A stretch of DNA of 64,000 nucleotides from Flavobacterium kingsejongi (GCF_003076475.1 NZ_CP020919.1:2914001-2978000), one strand, 5' to 3'. Positions 28,367-38,625 are shown, counted from the first letter of the stretch. Notes: a model not told the origin generated them from the sequence alone. Program-made: numbers and translations.

Positions 28367-29416
28367 TCATTCTGTGATTTTGATCTCAAACATCTTGTCC
28401 CATTTTTTTCCGGTTACAAAGATGGTTTTGGTCTTCGGATTATAGGCTATTCCGTTCAGGACATCATTGGAAGGGTCCAGGTTTGGATTTACGATTTTCT
28501 TTTTCAATTCGGCCAGGTTGATGATGGCTTCTACAGCACCATTTTTAGGATTGATAACTGCAACAGCATCTTTTTGATAGATATTGCCGTATAATTTACC
28601 CTCAATCCATTCCAGTTCATTCACGTCCTTAATTTTACTTCCGGAAGTGTAGACATTGATATAATCGATTTCCTTGTAATCTGCAGGATTTACTACCCAG
28701 ATTTTCTCCGTCCCATCGGATTGGTATAAGTTGGTACCATCATTGGCAAGTCCCCATCCTTCTATGTTTTTAAAATAATTGAAGGTTTTTTCTTTGGCAA
28801 AAGTATCGGCATTATAGACAAAAGCTACGTTTTCCTGCCAGGTCAACTGGTATACTTTGTTTTTCAGGATAGTAATGCCTTCCCCAAAATATTTATCTTC
28901 CAGGCTGATGCTTTTATAAGCTTTCCCGGTTTTATAATCGGTTTTTAATAACTTGGAACTGCCGCGTTGCCCGGTTCCTTCATACAACGTATCCCGATAG
29001 AATTCAAGTCCCTGAGTGTAGGAGGTAATGTCGTGTGGATAGGTATTGACAATAGTATAATTTAATAATTTCGGTTGTACGCCCGAAACCAGTTCGATAC
29101 GTGCCAGGGCTTCCTGGTTTTTACCATCAGTATATACAAGTGCTTTCAGGTTTTGATAGCCTAATTTTTGATCTTTAAGTTCAAAATTAAGTTTTTCTGC
29201 GCCTTTAGCAGTACCTACTTTCTTATCATTAATATAATATACGATGGAATCAATTGTAGCATTATCCGGGTTTTGAACACCAAGGGCTACGGCTTCCTGA
29301 GGCTGGTATTGCTCTTTTAATCCTGTCGTATCAAAATTAAAAGAAATTTTTTTGTCACAACTGCCCAACAGTGCTGCGCCTAATAAAATGACTGCTAATA
29401 AGTTATATTTTTTCAT
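28367..29416 (-). CDS. Glutaminyl-peptide cyclotransferase-like lipoprotein
   Basis: 349 residues from the ATG at 29416. Lipoprotein signal MKKYNLLAVILLGAALLGSC with Cys20. The C-terminal ~230 residues are the beta-propeller QC domain: NTYPHDITSYTQGLEFYRD, LYEGTGQRGSS, VYQLTWQENVAFVY, LYQSDGTEKIWVV, VNELEWIEGKLYGNIY and VLNGIAYNPKTKTIFVTGKKW. It would cyclise N-terminal glutamine of exported proteins to pyroglutamate. The N-terminal ~100 residues look Ig-like. The SRP RNA is transcribed divergently upstream. Confidence 0.93.
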   Translation of the reverse strand: MKKYNLLAVILLGAALLGSCDKKISFNFDTTGLKEQYQPQEAVALGVQNPDNATIDSIVYYINDKKVGTAKGAEKLNFELKDQKLGYQNLKALVYTDGKNQEALARIELVSGVQPKLLNYTIVNTYPHDITSYTQGLEFYRDTLYEGTGQRGSSKLLKTDYKTGKAYKSISLEDKYFGEGITILKNKVYQLTWQENVAFVYNADTFAKEKTFNYFKNIEGWGLANDGTNLYQSDGTEKIWVVNPADYKEIDYINVYTSGSKIKDVNELEWIEGKLYGNIYQKDAVAVINPKNGAVEAIINLAELKKKIVNPNLDPSNDVLNGIAYNPKTKTIFVTGKKWDKMFEIKITE

Positions 29417-29471
29417 AATAGATTTAAAGTGTGATACAATATACAATACAATTTTTTATATGCAATACGCC

Positions 29472-29501
29472 TTGCAAAAATACAAAAAGATTGTATATTT
29501 G
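29472..29501 (+). promoter_or_regulatory. Promoter of the SRP RNA gene
   Basis: TTG (29472-29474), 19-base spacer and TATATTTG (29494-29501) match the Bacteroidota housekeeping promoter exactly. The RNA begins about 5 bases later at GGCAAG. Confidence 0.85.
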
Positions 29502-29505
29502 CACC

Positions 29506-29599
29506 GGCAAGTCCTACACGACCAGCTCCTGCAGACTCCTCCAGGGTGGGAACACAGCAAAGGTATGTGGTCGTAGCGGTGCGATGTAGGTCGCTTGCC
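29506..29599 (+). ncRNA. ffs: Signal recognition particle RNA, small bacterial type
   Basis: 94 bases that fold into one long hairpin: the 5' GGCAAG pairs with 3' CTTGCC, and CCTACACGACCA pairs imperfectly with TGTGGTCGTAG and GATGTAGG. The conserved Ffh-binding symmetric loop region reads CCAGGGTGGGAACACAGCAA, the counterpart of the AGGTCCGGAAGGAAGCAGCC region in other bacteria. The ideal promoter directly in front and the oligo-T and hairpin behind support it. The RNA directs Ffh-dependent targeting of membrane proteins. Confidence 0.93.
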
Positions 29600-29615
29600 A
29601 TTTTTTTTTCATTTG

Positions 29616-29638
29616 AATCTCCATAAGGAGATTTTTTT
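29616..29638 (+). terminator. Terminator after SRP RNA
   Basis: Stem AATCTCC, loop ATAA, GGAGATT, then T-run (29634-29638). An earlier T9 tract (29601-29609) follows the RNA directly and may also stop transcription. Confidence 0.8.
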
Positions 29639-29662
29639 GTTTTATACCTTTTCCACTTCCCC

Positions 29663-29670
29663 TAAAAAAC
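29663..29670. repeat. Target-site duplication, left, outer ISL3-type element
   Basis: TAAAAAAC, identical to 32509-32516 on the other side of the outer element. 8 bp is the usual duplication of ISL3-family elements. Confidence 0.9.
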
Positions 29671-29939
29671 GGATCAAACGCAAAGCTTGGGGATTACCCA
29701 AAAAGATTAGATAATCTAAATAAGAAGAAATCTACTTTACGCACTCCTCTAAATTGACTTCTAAATGCTTTTACTTTAGCATTAAAAGATTCTGCTGAAG
29801 CATTTGTACTTCTATTGTCAAAATAGTTTAAGATTGACTGGTAATTAACCGTTATAGTATTTAAAAGGATATTAAAATTTTTAAACCCTGACTCCTCTAC
29901 ATTCCTGTACCAATGTGCCAGTTTTGTCATCGCAACGTG

Positions 29940-29947
29940 TTTATTGT
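29940..29947. repeat. Target-site duplication of the inner element, left
   Basis: TTTATTGT, identical to 31363-31370 at the other end of the inner element; the duplicated sequence is part of the outer element's orfB. Confidence 0.92.
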
Positions 29948-29970
29948 GGATCAAACGCAAAGCTTGGGGA

Positions 29971-30963
29971 TTACCCAAAAAGATTAGATAATCTAAATAA
30001 GAAGAAATCTACTTTACGCACTCCTCTAAATTGACTTCTAAATGCTTTTACTTTAGCATTAAAAGATTCTGCTGAAGCATTTGTACTTCTATTGTCAAAA
30101 TAGTTTAAGATTGACTGGTAATTAACCGTTATAGTATTTAAAAGGATATTAAAATTTTTAAACCCTGACTCCTCTACATTCCTGTACCAATGTGCCAATT
30201 TTGTCATCGCAACGTGTTTATTGTTATGATTGTTGTAAATACCTCGTAGTTGTTGGGTTAAACTGTATGCCTTTTTAATATCGGGATATAAGCCAAATAA
30301 CAATTGGGCTCGTTCATTTTGTCTTTCGGTCCATTTATCGCGGGATTTATAAAGAACATATCTACTTCTGGCGAGCAACTGTTTTACAGAGTCTCCATTA
30401 GATAAAAGATCTGGGAGATAAGTTTTTTTTTCTTTTTCCGCTTGTAATATGAATCGATTCTCAGTATCCATCGCTTCCCAACGATATTTTATTCTAATCT
30501 CCTGTAATGCTTCTAGAGCTAATTTTTGAACATGAAATCTATCGGTAACCTGTACCGCTTTTGGAAAACATTTTTTGGAAATCAACTTCATGGAATTAGC
30601 CATGTCAAGTGTTATTTCTTGAACCCAACTTCTTTTTTTGTAATCAATTTTACAGATATGTTCAATGACCTGATCTGCCTTTGTCCCTGCAATAATAGCA
30701 ACTAGGCAACCTTTTTTACCTTTAGCTTCCTTATTGGTTACAATAGTAAAAAGCTCACCCTGAGACAAGGCTACTTCATCAATTGACAAGTGGGTACCTA
30801 TATTTTCAGGATAAATAATCCACTCATGTGCATGTTCACGTTGAGCCCACGTACTAAAGGAGCTTAAATGTTTTTTGTATTGTCTTTGTAACTTTTTCCC
30901 ATTGACTCCAAAGAAACCTCCAATGGTATGACAGTCAATAGCAGTTTTATCTATTAATTTCTT
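29971..30963 (-). CDS. ISL3/ISAon1-type transposase, orfB (DDE catalytic part)
   Basis: Open frame of 330 codons without an ATG at its start; the first good ATG/TTG-type codon is at 30789 (LSIDEVAL). The DDE fold of ISL3 transposases is visible: SIDEVALSQGELFTIVTN (first Asp), MANSMKLISKKCFPKAVQVTDRFHVQKLALE (second Asp and the DRFH motif), and near the end NYFDNRSTNASAESFNAKVKAFRSQFRGVRK with the catalytic Glu. The frame is +1 relative to orfA and overlaps it by 17 bases (30947-30963), so a fusion product would need a +1 shift, or orfB is re-initiated. Confidence 0.9.
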   Translation of the reverse strand, partial: KKLIDKTAIDCHTIGGFFGVNGKKLQRQYKKHLSSFSTWAQREHAHEWIIYPENIGTHLSIDEVALSQGELFTIVTNKEAKGKKGCLVAIIAGTKADQVIEHICKIDYKKRSWVQEITLDMANSMKLISKKCFPKAVQVTDRFHVQKLALEALQEIRIKYRWEAMDTENRFILQAEKEKKTYLPDLLSNGDSVKQLLARSRYVLYKSRDKWTERQNERAQLLFGLYPDIKKAYSLTQQLRGIYNNHNNKHVAMTKLAHWYRNVEESGFKNFNILLNTITVNYQSILNYFDNRSTNASAESFNAKVKAFRSQFRGVRKVDFFLFRLSNLFG

Positions 30964-31294
30964 TTAAAAAAGCCGCAAACTCCTGAGTCATGCGGGTTCC
31001 CTTGGCAACTAGATTCCAATCTCTTTTAACGATCTCACTTGTGTCTTTATTGGTCCAGCGACGTCTTTTGATGTGTAGATACACGAACTTCCCTCTCAAA
31101 GGAAAGTCCTGAATAGTGATCTCATCCTGGAAACCCTTTGAGATTAACTGAAGTCCATTAAATTCTGACGGAGGTTTGGCATTCTCTTCAAAGTATAGGT
31201 GTAATATTTCTTCTGTATTAGTAGAAGAAACCACTTCAAAATGGTCAACTAAAAAATCAGGAAGCATAAACTTCAAAAGCTCTATAGGGGTCAT
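30947..31294 (-). CDS. ISAon1-type transposase N-terminal protein, orfA (inner copy)
   Basis: 115 residues, MTPIELLKFMLPDFLVDHFE then a basic C-terminal part (VYLHIKRRRWTNKDTSEIVKRDW). Such short N-terminal proteins accompany ISAon1-group transposases and likely provide DNA binding. It starts 68 bases from the element end. Its 3' end overlaps orfB in another frame. Confidence 0.9.
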   Translation of the reverse strand: MTPIELLKFMLPDFLVDHFEVVSSTNTEEILHLYFEENAKPPSEFNGLQLISKGFQDEITIQDFPLRGKFVYLHIKRRRWTNKDTSEIVKRDWNLVAKGTRMTQEFAAFLKEINR

Positions 31295-31362
31295 ATCAAA
31301 TTCTTAGATTGCAAATTTCTGATTTTATTTTGACATTCCTCCCCAAGTTTTGTTCTTGATCC

Positions 31363-31370
31363 TTTATTGT
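31363..31370. repeat. Target-site duplication of the inner element, right
   Basis: TTTATTGT, matching 29940-29947 exactly. Confidence 0.92.
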
Positions 31371-32092
31371 TATGATTGTTGTAAATACCTCGTAGTTGTT
31401 GGGTTAAACTGTATGCTTTTTTAATATCGGGATATAAGCCAAATAACAATTGGGCTCGTTCATTTTGTCTTTCGGTCCATTTATCGCGGGATTTATAAAG
31501 AACATATCTACTTCTGGCGAGCAACTGTTTTACAGAGTCTCCATTAGATAAAAGATCTGGGAGATAAGTTTTGTTTTCTTTTTTCGCTTGTAATATGAAT
31601 CGATTCTCAGTATCCATCGCTTCCCAACGATATTTTATTCTAATCTCCTGTAATGCTTCTAGAGCTAATTTTTGAACATGAAATCTATCGGTAACCTGTA
31701 CCGCTTTTGGAAAACATTTTTTGGAAATCAACTTCATGGAATTAGCCATGTCAAGTGTTATTTCTTGAACCCAACTTCTTTTTTTGTAATCAATTTTACA
31801 GATATGTTCAATGACCTGATCTGCCTTTGTCCCTGCAATAATAGCAACTAGGCAACCTTTTTTACCTCTAGCTTCCTTATTGGTTACGATAGTAAAAAGC
31901 TCACCCTGAGACAAGGCTACTTCATCAATTGACAAGTGGGTACCTATATTTTCAGGATAAATAATCCACTCATGCGCATGTTCACGTTGAGCCCACGTAC
32001 TAAAGGAGCTTAAATATTTTTTGTATTGTCTTTGTAATTTTTTCCCATTGACTCCAAAGAAACCTCCAATGGTACGACAGTCAATAGCAGTT

Positions 32093-32440
32093 TTATCTAT
32101 TAATTTCTTTTAAAAAAGCCGCAAAATCCTGAGTCATGCGGGTTCCCTTGGCAACTAGATTCCAATCTCTTTTAACGATCTCACTTGTGTCTTTATTGAT
32201 CCAGCGACGTCTTTTGATGTGTAGATACACAAACTTCCCTCTCAAAGGAAAGTCCTGAATGGTGATCTCATCCTGGAAACCCTTTGAGATTAACTGAAGT
32301 CCATTAAATTCTGACGGAGGTTTGGCATTCTCTTCAAAGTATAGGTGTAATATTTCTTCTGTATTAGTAGAAAAAACCACTTCAAAATGGTCAACTAAAA
32401 AATCAGGAAGCATAAACTTCAAAAGCTCTATTGGGGTCAT
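32093..32440 (-). CDS. ISAon1-type transposase N-terminal protein, orfA (outer copy)
   Basis: 115 residues, intact, differing from the inner copy at a few positions (FSTNTEE for SSTNTEE, WINKD for WTNKD, MTQDFA for MTQEFA). Its orfB is interrupted, so this copy cannot make a full transposase by itself. Confidence 0.9.
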   Translation of the reverse strand: MTPIELLKFMLPDFLVDHFEVVFSTNTEEILHLYFEENAKPPSEFNGLQLISKGFQDEITIQDFPLRGKFVYLHIKRRRWINKDTSEIVKRDWNLVAKGTRMTQDFAAFLKEINR

Positions 32441-32508
32441 ATCAAATTCTTAGATTGCAAATTTCTGATTTTATTTTGACATTCCTCCCCAACTTTTGTT
32501 CTTGATCC

Positions 32509-32516
32509 TAAAAAAC
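32509..32516. repeat. Target-site duplication, right, outer element
   Basis: TAAAAAAC, matching 29663-29670 exactly. Confidence 0.9.
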
Positions 32517-32648
32517 TTATACAGCAGCAGATTAAAAAAAACAAATGTAGGTTTCATACCATAGTTTTTTTAATTTTGAAGCACCAAACTAATATCAGGA
32601 CACAGAGCATTAATATGGCTCAAAGGCCTGTACATATCCCAGTATCAC

Positions 32649-33452
32649 ATGAGTAAAGTAGTCCTTATTACAGGAGCATCATCAGGAATCGGAAAATCAA
32701 TCGGGGAGTTTCTCTTTAAAAAAGGATTTACAGTCTATGGTACGAGCCGGAATCCGGAGCGTATTACAGGTTCTTTATTTCCATTAATCGCTTTAGATGT
32801 CCGAAATACAGCCAGTATTCAGGAGGCCGTTGCTACAGTTATTGCAGCTACCGGAAAACTGGATATCGTGATCAATAATGCCGGGGTTGGGATTACCGGC
32901 CCATTGGAAGAAATTCCAACAGATGAAATCCGGAATAATTTTGATACGAATTTCTTTGGGCCTGTCGAAGTGATGAAAGCCGTTTTGCCACAAATGCGGC
33001 AGCAGAAATCAGGACAAATCATTAATATTACTTCGATTGCTGCTTATATGGGCTTGCCGTACCGAAGTGTCTATTCGGCCTCCAAAGGAGCGCTGGAGCT
33101 GATTACCGAGGCATTGCGTATGGAGGTAAAATCCTTTGGGATCCATATTTCCAATGTAGCTCCGGGCGACTTCGCGACCAATATTGCATCTGGGCGTTTC
33201 CATGCACCATTAATTAAAGGTTCGGCTTATGAAGCGACCTACGGCGAAACACTGCGTACGATGAATGACCATGTCGATGCCGGAAGCAATCCCGAAGAAA
33301 TGGCATTGGCAGTTTATAAAATTATACAGACCCCCAATCCTAAAATACATTATAAAGTAGGGGCTTTTATGCAGAAGTTTTCCATTGTACTGAAGCGGGT
33401 ATTACCCGATAAAGTCTATGAAAAGATGCTGATGAACCATTATAAATTGTAG
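32649..33452 (+). CDS. SDR family oxidoreductase
   Basis: 267 residues. Cofactor motif TGASSGIG (8-15), NNAGVGI, ITSIAAY serine region and YSASK (Tyr and Lys near 147-151). The fold is classical SDR; the substrate is not evident. The second SDR of the window (18054-18869) has the same architecture but differs widely in sequence. A -7-like TAATTTTG lies at 32571-32578. It is a single gene between the insertion sequences and the aldolase gene. Confidence 0.92.
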   Translation: MSKVVLITGASSGIGKSIGEFLFKKGFTVYGTSRNPERITGSLFPLIALDVRNTASIQEAVATVIAATGKLDIVINNAGVGITGPLEEIPTDEIRNNFDTNFFGPVEVMKAVLPQMRQQKSGQIINITSIAAYMGLPYRSVYSASKGALELITEALRMEVKSFGIHISNVAPGDFATNIASGRFHAPLIKGSAYEATYGETLRTMNDHVDAGSNPEEMALAVYKIIQTPNPKIHYKVGAFMQKFSIVLKRVLPDKVYEKMLMNHYKL

Positions 33453-33551
33453 CTTTGTTTCCATACGCACGGATGTTAAAGACAGATCTAAATCACGACA
33501 AACCGGTACTAAAGAACGAATAATAGTAAACTTAAATAAAATTCAGACGAG

Positions 33552-34208
33552 ATGAAATTTTTTATTGATACCGCAAATTTAGCGCAGATTAAAGAAGCCC
33601 AGGAACTTGGGGTTTTAGATGGAGTAACAACAAATCCTTCCCTAATGGCCAAAGAAGGCATTACCGGAAAAAACAATATATTAAAACATTATGTTGACAT
33701 CTGTAACCTGGTAGAAGGGGATGTAAGTGCTGAAGTAAATGCAGTAGATTTGGAAGGAATGATTAAAGAAGGGGAGGAGCTGGCAGAACTGCATCCACAG
33801 ATTGTGGTAAAAATTCCAATGACACTGGATGGGATCAAAGCGATAAAATATTTTTCCGATCGTGAAATCAGAACCAATTGTACTTTGATTTTTTCAGCAG
33901 GACAGGCATTATTGGCTGCCAAAGCCGGAGCAACGTATGTGTCTCCTTTTATTGGAAGGCTGGATGATATTTCTACCGATGGATTGAATCTTATTGAGGA
34001 GATTCGCGAAATTTATGATAACTACGGTTATGAAACCGAAATTTTAGCAGCATCTGTACGGCATACAATGCACATTATTAACTGTGCTAAAATTGGTGCC
34101 GACGTAATGACCGGGCCACTTTCAGCAATCCTTGGATTGGCAAAACACCCGTTAACCGATATCGGACTGGCTCAGTTTATTGCTGATTTTGAAAAAGGAA
34201 ATAAATAA
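33552..34208 (+). CDS. fsa: Fructose-6-phosphate aldolase / transaldolase-like protein
   Basis: 218 residues, a small TIM-barrel member of the transaldolase family. Markers: [34 protein letters not shown] at the N-terminus, Schiff-base lysine at K87 in [39 protein letters not shown] and [12 protein letters not shown]. The length and sequence fit the short FSA/TalC group, which is annotated either as fructose-6-phosphate aldolase or transaldolase; in flavobacteria it probably serves as the cell's transaldolase in the pentose phosphate pathway. A terminator follows. Confidence 0.93.
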   Translation: MKFFIDTANLAQIKEAQELGVLDGVTTNPSLMAKEGITGKNNILKHYVDICNLVEGDVSAEVNAVDLEGMIKEGEELAELHPQIVVKIPMTLDGIKAIKYFSDREIRTNCTLIFSAGQALLAAKAGATYVSPFIGRLDDISTDGLNLIEEIREIYDNYGYETEILAASVRHTMHIINCAKIGADVMTGPLSAILGLAKHPLTDIGLAQFIADFEKGNK

Positions 34209-34227
34209 TATGCTATCTGTTTATAAT

Positions 34228-34257
34228 AAAAAAACTCCCGCTTGCGGGAGTTTTTTT
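34228..34257. terminator. Terminator between the aldolase and TlpA-like genes
   Basis: Stem ACTCCCG (34234-34240), loop CTTG, CGGGAGT (34245-34251), A-run before and T7 after; able to act in both directions for the convergent genes. Confidence 0.92.
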
Positions 34258-34276
34258 ATGCCTGTATGTTCAGGAT

Positions 34277-35686
34277 CTATTTTAGGTTGTCTTCAAACTT
34301 TACATCAAAAAGATTAGTAAAAGCGTTAGCTATAGTGCCATCGGCATTGATGACCAGTGTGCGGTGGATTTTGGTAATCACCCATTTTGCTTTCAGGGCT
34401 TCAAAATCAGCTACGCGGTATTCCTGTACCTGTTCGAAATTATAATTCGCCAGTTCCGTTTTCCATTCTTGTTGGTCGTCGTCAAGGTTGATGGCGATAA
34501 AGGCTACATTCGGATACTTTTTCGCTAAGTTTTTGGCAATTTTGTGGGCGCTGATAATGTGGGATTTCGCTTTTTCCGTCCAGAAGAATACTACCGTTTT
34601 CTTTTTGAATAAGGAATTGGCCGCTACTTTTTCATCCTTGTCATTAAAGAGCATGATGTCTGGTAGTCTGTTGCCTGCTTTAAGGAGCTGTACCGCATCA
34701 CCAATTTTACGGATTTCCTTTTCCTCTTTATTGTCTGTAGAAAGTGTATAAAAACGATCCAGGAATTTTTTGTTGTTCTGAATGTGCTGGTCTTCGAGCA
34801 AATACATGAACGCAATATTATTCAGGACACTATTTTTTATCTTTTGGGAAGTAAAGAGGCTGTCGGCAATATTTAGTTTCCGGATGTTGAGTTCCAGAGC
34901 AGCATCGCTACTATTTTGTCCCGCGACAGTTTCGGAGGCAGCGATATTATTCAGCATAACCGTAAGGTAACGGACAAAGGGAGAATAATTGGTAATCTGG
35001 TCATCATTGAAATTGATCTTTTTGCGGAAACCGTAAAAGTCTTTCGGAAGTTTATTCAGGATGTTTTTTCCAGTCCGGATTTTATGAGCCTGAGGATAAA
35101 TTTCTTTCTTGGCATAATAGGGGAAGTCGACACTGGCTTGTACATACGCATCAAAATCATCACTCCACTGCTGTTCCTGTTTGTGTGTAGCAGCAAATTG
35201 TTTCGCGGAAGTATAGGAAGAATCAATATTTTTTTCAAATTTGTTTAGGTCGTAATCGAATATTTCATACATCCCGGAACGATCTTTTTCATTCTTGAGG
35301 TACAATTCCATCAGGAAATTATTCTTCTCTTCACCGCGACCGCAAAATACAACGGAGTTATCAAAATCATTAGCATTCACCCGTACCATGAGGCTGTCAT
35401 TTTTATCAAAATAAACATATTGGTATTCCGGATCGTGTTTGAAGGTATAAAGGCCGGGGGTCAGGGAATCAAACTTTTTGTAGAATCGGTTGTTCTTGTC
35501 TAACGGAATCGTATCGATTAGCGTGCTGTCTTTGTATAATAGGACATACGAGGTTTTGGGATTGGACACTTCACCACCAAAATAAGCAGTGTAGTCGTTG
35601 TCTTTAAATGGTTTGTCGCATGAATTTAAAAATAGTAATACTGCAGAAGAAAAAAAAAACAATTCCCGAAAACTAAGTTGAGTCAT
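34277..35686 (-). CDS. TlpA-like thioredoxin-fold lipoprotein lacking the CxxC motif
   Basis: 469 residues from the ATG at 35686. Lipoprotein signal ending LLFLNSC. A long helical middle part precedes a C-terminal thioredoxin-like domain (about 320 onward): GNRLPDIMLFNDKDEKVAANSLFKKKTVVFFWTEKAKSH, then KYPNVAFIAINLDDDQQEW. The usual WCxxC active site is replaced by FWTEKAKSH with no cysteine, so it cannot act as a dithiol oxidoreductase. It may be a structural or binding protein at the membrane. The family is common in flavobacteria as TlpA-like lipoproteins. Confidence 0.8.
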   Translation of the reverse strand: MTQLSFRELFFFSSAVLLFLNSCDKPFKDNDYTAYFGGEVSNPKTSYVLLYKDSTLIDTIPLDKNNRFYKKFDSLTPGLYTFKHDPEYQYVYFDKNDSLMVRVNANDFDNSVVFCGRGEEKNNFLMELYLKNEKDRSGMYEIFDYDLNKFEKNIDSSYTSAKQFAATHKQEQQWSDDFDAYVQASVDFPYYAKKEIYPQAHKIRTGKNILNKLPKDFYGFRKKINFNDDQITNYSPFVRYLTVMLNNIAASETVAGQNSSDAALELNIRKLNIADSLFTSQKIKNSVLNNIAFMYLLEDQHIQNNKKFLDRFYTLSTDNKEEKEIRKIGDAVQLLKAGNRLPDIMLFNDKDEKVAANSLFKKKTVVFFWTEKAKSHIISAHKIAKNLAKKYPNVAFIAINLDDDQQEWKTELANYNFEQVQEYRVADFEALKAKWVITKIHRTLVINADGTIANAFTNLFDVKFEDNLK

Positions 35687-35838
35687 TATCAATGTTTTGA
35701 TAAACAAATTTATCGATCCGTTATTTAGCAAACTGTTAAGGCATAGTTAAATAACTTTTACGATAGAATTGTATAGTATAAGGACTCAAAACTGCACAAT
35801 TTTTTCTATTTTTGCAAAACTTTTTTAAAAAACTATAA

Positions 35839-37464
<1,626 letters not shown>

Positions 37465-37487
37465 TACAGCAACTTCTTATAAGCATA

Positions 37488-37521
37488 AAAAAAACCACAA
37501 CATTTACGTTGTGGTTTTTTT
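37488..37521 (+). terminator. Terminator of the ABC-F gene
   Basis: Stem AACCACAAC (37493-37501), loop ATTTAC, GTTGTGGTT (37508-37516) followed by T-run. Confidence 0.92.
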
Positions 37522-37569
37522 GTTGTAATTGGTGGTTTGGTTTGGTTTTATTTTGGTGGTTTGGTTTCG

Positions 37570-37740
37570 TTATTTTTTACGCAGCTTGGCTATAATAAAG
37601 ATAATTACCGCTATTATGGCTACGACAATGAATATGCCAACGCCCATTCCGGCCTTGAATATACCTTCTACTGCAGCACAGCTGTTAAAGGTCAATAATA
37701 CAAGTAAAAGCAAGCTGGTTCTTAAGATATACGTTTTCAT
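37570..37740 (-). CDS. Small lipoprotein with one membrane helix
   Basis: 56 residues, MKTYILRTSLLLLVLLTFNS then C21 (lipobox LTFNSC), AAVEGIFKAGMGVGIF and a long hydrophobic stretch ending AKLRKK. A short ATG-started frame between the ABC-F terminator and pyrR. This family (AAVEGIFKAG core) recurs widely in flavobacteria as an unnamed small membrane lipoprotein of unknown role. Its signal and lipobox plus the helix are clear. Confidence 0.8.
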   Translation of the reverse strand: MKTYILRTSLLLLVLLTFNSCAAVEGIFKAGMGVGIFIVVAIIAVIIFIIAKLRKK

Positions 37741-38020
37741 AAGTTCGGGTTTTTTAGTTTGTAACTTTGTTTTTGATGTTATACAAATATCGGAAAGACC
37801 TGAAAAGTACTTCTTATATAATTATTGGATTTCGTTACAGGATTTCTGCCTACGGGGTAATAACTTAATGTTTACTCTGGAACCTCACTAATTATGGGAT
37901 CAGCAATAGTATCCAATTGATGGAAGGGCAGAAAAATATTTCTCTTAATTTCTATAGAATAAATTAGGACAACTTTTAATTTTTATACCTATTTTTACGC
38001 TCCAAACACAACATACAATT

Positions 38021-38554
38021 ATGAGTCAAAAAGTATTGCTTACTTCCAAAGAAGTCAATATCATTCTTCATCGTTTGGCCTGTCAGTTGATTGAAAAACA
38101 TCTTGATTTTTCGGACACGATCTTAATTGGAATCCAGCCTCGTGGAAGTTTTCTCGCAGAAAAACTAAAAAATCTTCTGGAAAGCGAATACCAGATCAAA
38201 GATGTTTCTTTAGGGTATCTCGATATCACGTTTTTCCGTGATGATTTCCGAAGAAAAGAAAAACCGCTTGAAGCCAACAAAACCCAGATTGATTTTATCG
38301 TTGAAAACAAAAAAGTCATTTTTATCGATGATGTATTGTATACGGGACGCAGTATCCGTTCGGCACTTACCGCCATCCAGTCTTTTGGGCGGCCGTCAGA
38401 GATTGAACTGCTCGTACTGATCGACAGGCGCTTCAGCCGTCATCTTCCCATACAACCCGATTACAGGGGACGTCAGGTGGATGCGATCAATAATGAAAAA
38501 GTAGTAGTGAACTGGGCAGAACAGGAAGGCGAAGATATTGTACTCTTAGTATGA
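38021..38554 (+). CDS. pyrR: Bifunctional pyr operon regulator / uracil phosphoribosyltransferase PyrR
   Basis: 177 residues, phosphoribosyltransferase fold. PRPP-binding motif VIFIDDVLYTGRSIRSAL near 104-121, and the PyrR signature YLDITFFRDDFRRK. PyrR either binds pyr mRNA as an attenuator or works as uracil phosphoribosyltransferase. It lies 71 bases before pyrB, in the common pyrR-pyrB order. No clear PyrR-binding RNA stem was recognised in the leader. Confidence 0.93.
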   Translation: MSQKVLLTSKEVNIILHRLACQLIEKHLDFSDTILIGIQPRGSFLAEKLKNLLESEYQIKDVSLGYLDITFFRDDFRRKEKPLEANKTQIDFIVENKKVIFIDDVLYTGRSIRSALTAIQSFGRPSEIELLVLIDRRFSRHLPIQPDYRGRQVDAINNEKVVVNWAEQEGEDIVLLV

Positions 38555-38625
38555 TGTACTGTACATGCCACGACTGACTATTTTACCCTAACTACAACCT
38601 TTAGAAAATATACAACCTAAAAAAG

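Larger units (their letters stand above)
29948..31362 (-). mobile_element. Inner complete ISL3-type (ISAon1-like) insertion sequence, 1415 bp
   Basis: Intact copy inserted into orfB of the outer copy. Ends begin GGATCAAACGC (29948) and, on the other strand, GGATCAAGAAC (from 31362). Perfect 8-bp duplication TTTATTGT on both sides. Contains orfA (30947-31294) and orfB (29971-30963) on the minus strand. With both ends, both frames and a clean duplication, it looks recently active. Confidence 0.95.
29694..32109 (-). pseudogene. orfB (transposase core) of the outer element, split by the inner element
   Basis: The 5' part (about 31363-32109) covers the first two thirds of the transposase through IYNNHNNK; it then runs into the inner element's end and terminates at 31291 after a spurious tail. 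The 3' part (29694-29947) supplies HVAMTKLAHW through FRLSNLFG. Joined across the 8-bp duplication they rebuild an intact frame, so disruption is due only to the nested insertion. It differs from the inner copy by a few residues (for example EARGK versus EAKGK). Confidence 0.92.
29671..32508 (-). mobile_element. Outer ISL3-type (ISAon1-like) insertion sequence, 1415 bp, interrupted by a second copy
   Basis: Terminal inverted repeats of 23 bp begin GGATCAA at both ends (29671-29693 and 32486-32508 reverse complement); the ends agree at 19 of 23 positions and share CTTGGGGA. Removing the inner copy (29948-31362) and one 8-bp duplicate leaves exactly 1415 bp, the same length as the inner copy. 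Perfect duplications TAAAAAAC flank it. It encodes orfA (32093-32440) and an orfB now split in two. It inserted between the SRP RNA terminator and an SDR gene, without breaking a gene. Confidence 0.93.

Noticed and set aside
29671..30224. Apparent 277-bp tandem duplication at the end of the insertion sequence
   Set aside because: The two copies are the right ends of two IS copies; TTTATTGT on both sides of 29948-31362 shows nested insertion, not tandem duplication.
30944..30966. A-run in the transposase overlap as a -1 slippery site
   Set aside because: The -1 frame meets a stop at once; orfB is in the +1 frame.
37529..37891. Plus-strand open frame opposite the small lipoprotein
   Set aside because: It is the shadow of the minus-strand lipoprotein gene, which has signal, lipobox and the known AAVEGIFKAG core.
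37741..38020. PyrR-binding attenuator in the pyrR leader
   Set aside because: No stem with the usual PyrR-binding hexaloop and no terminator were found in this leader.
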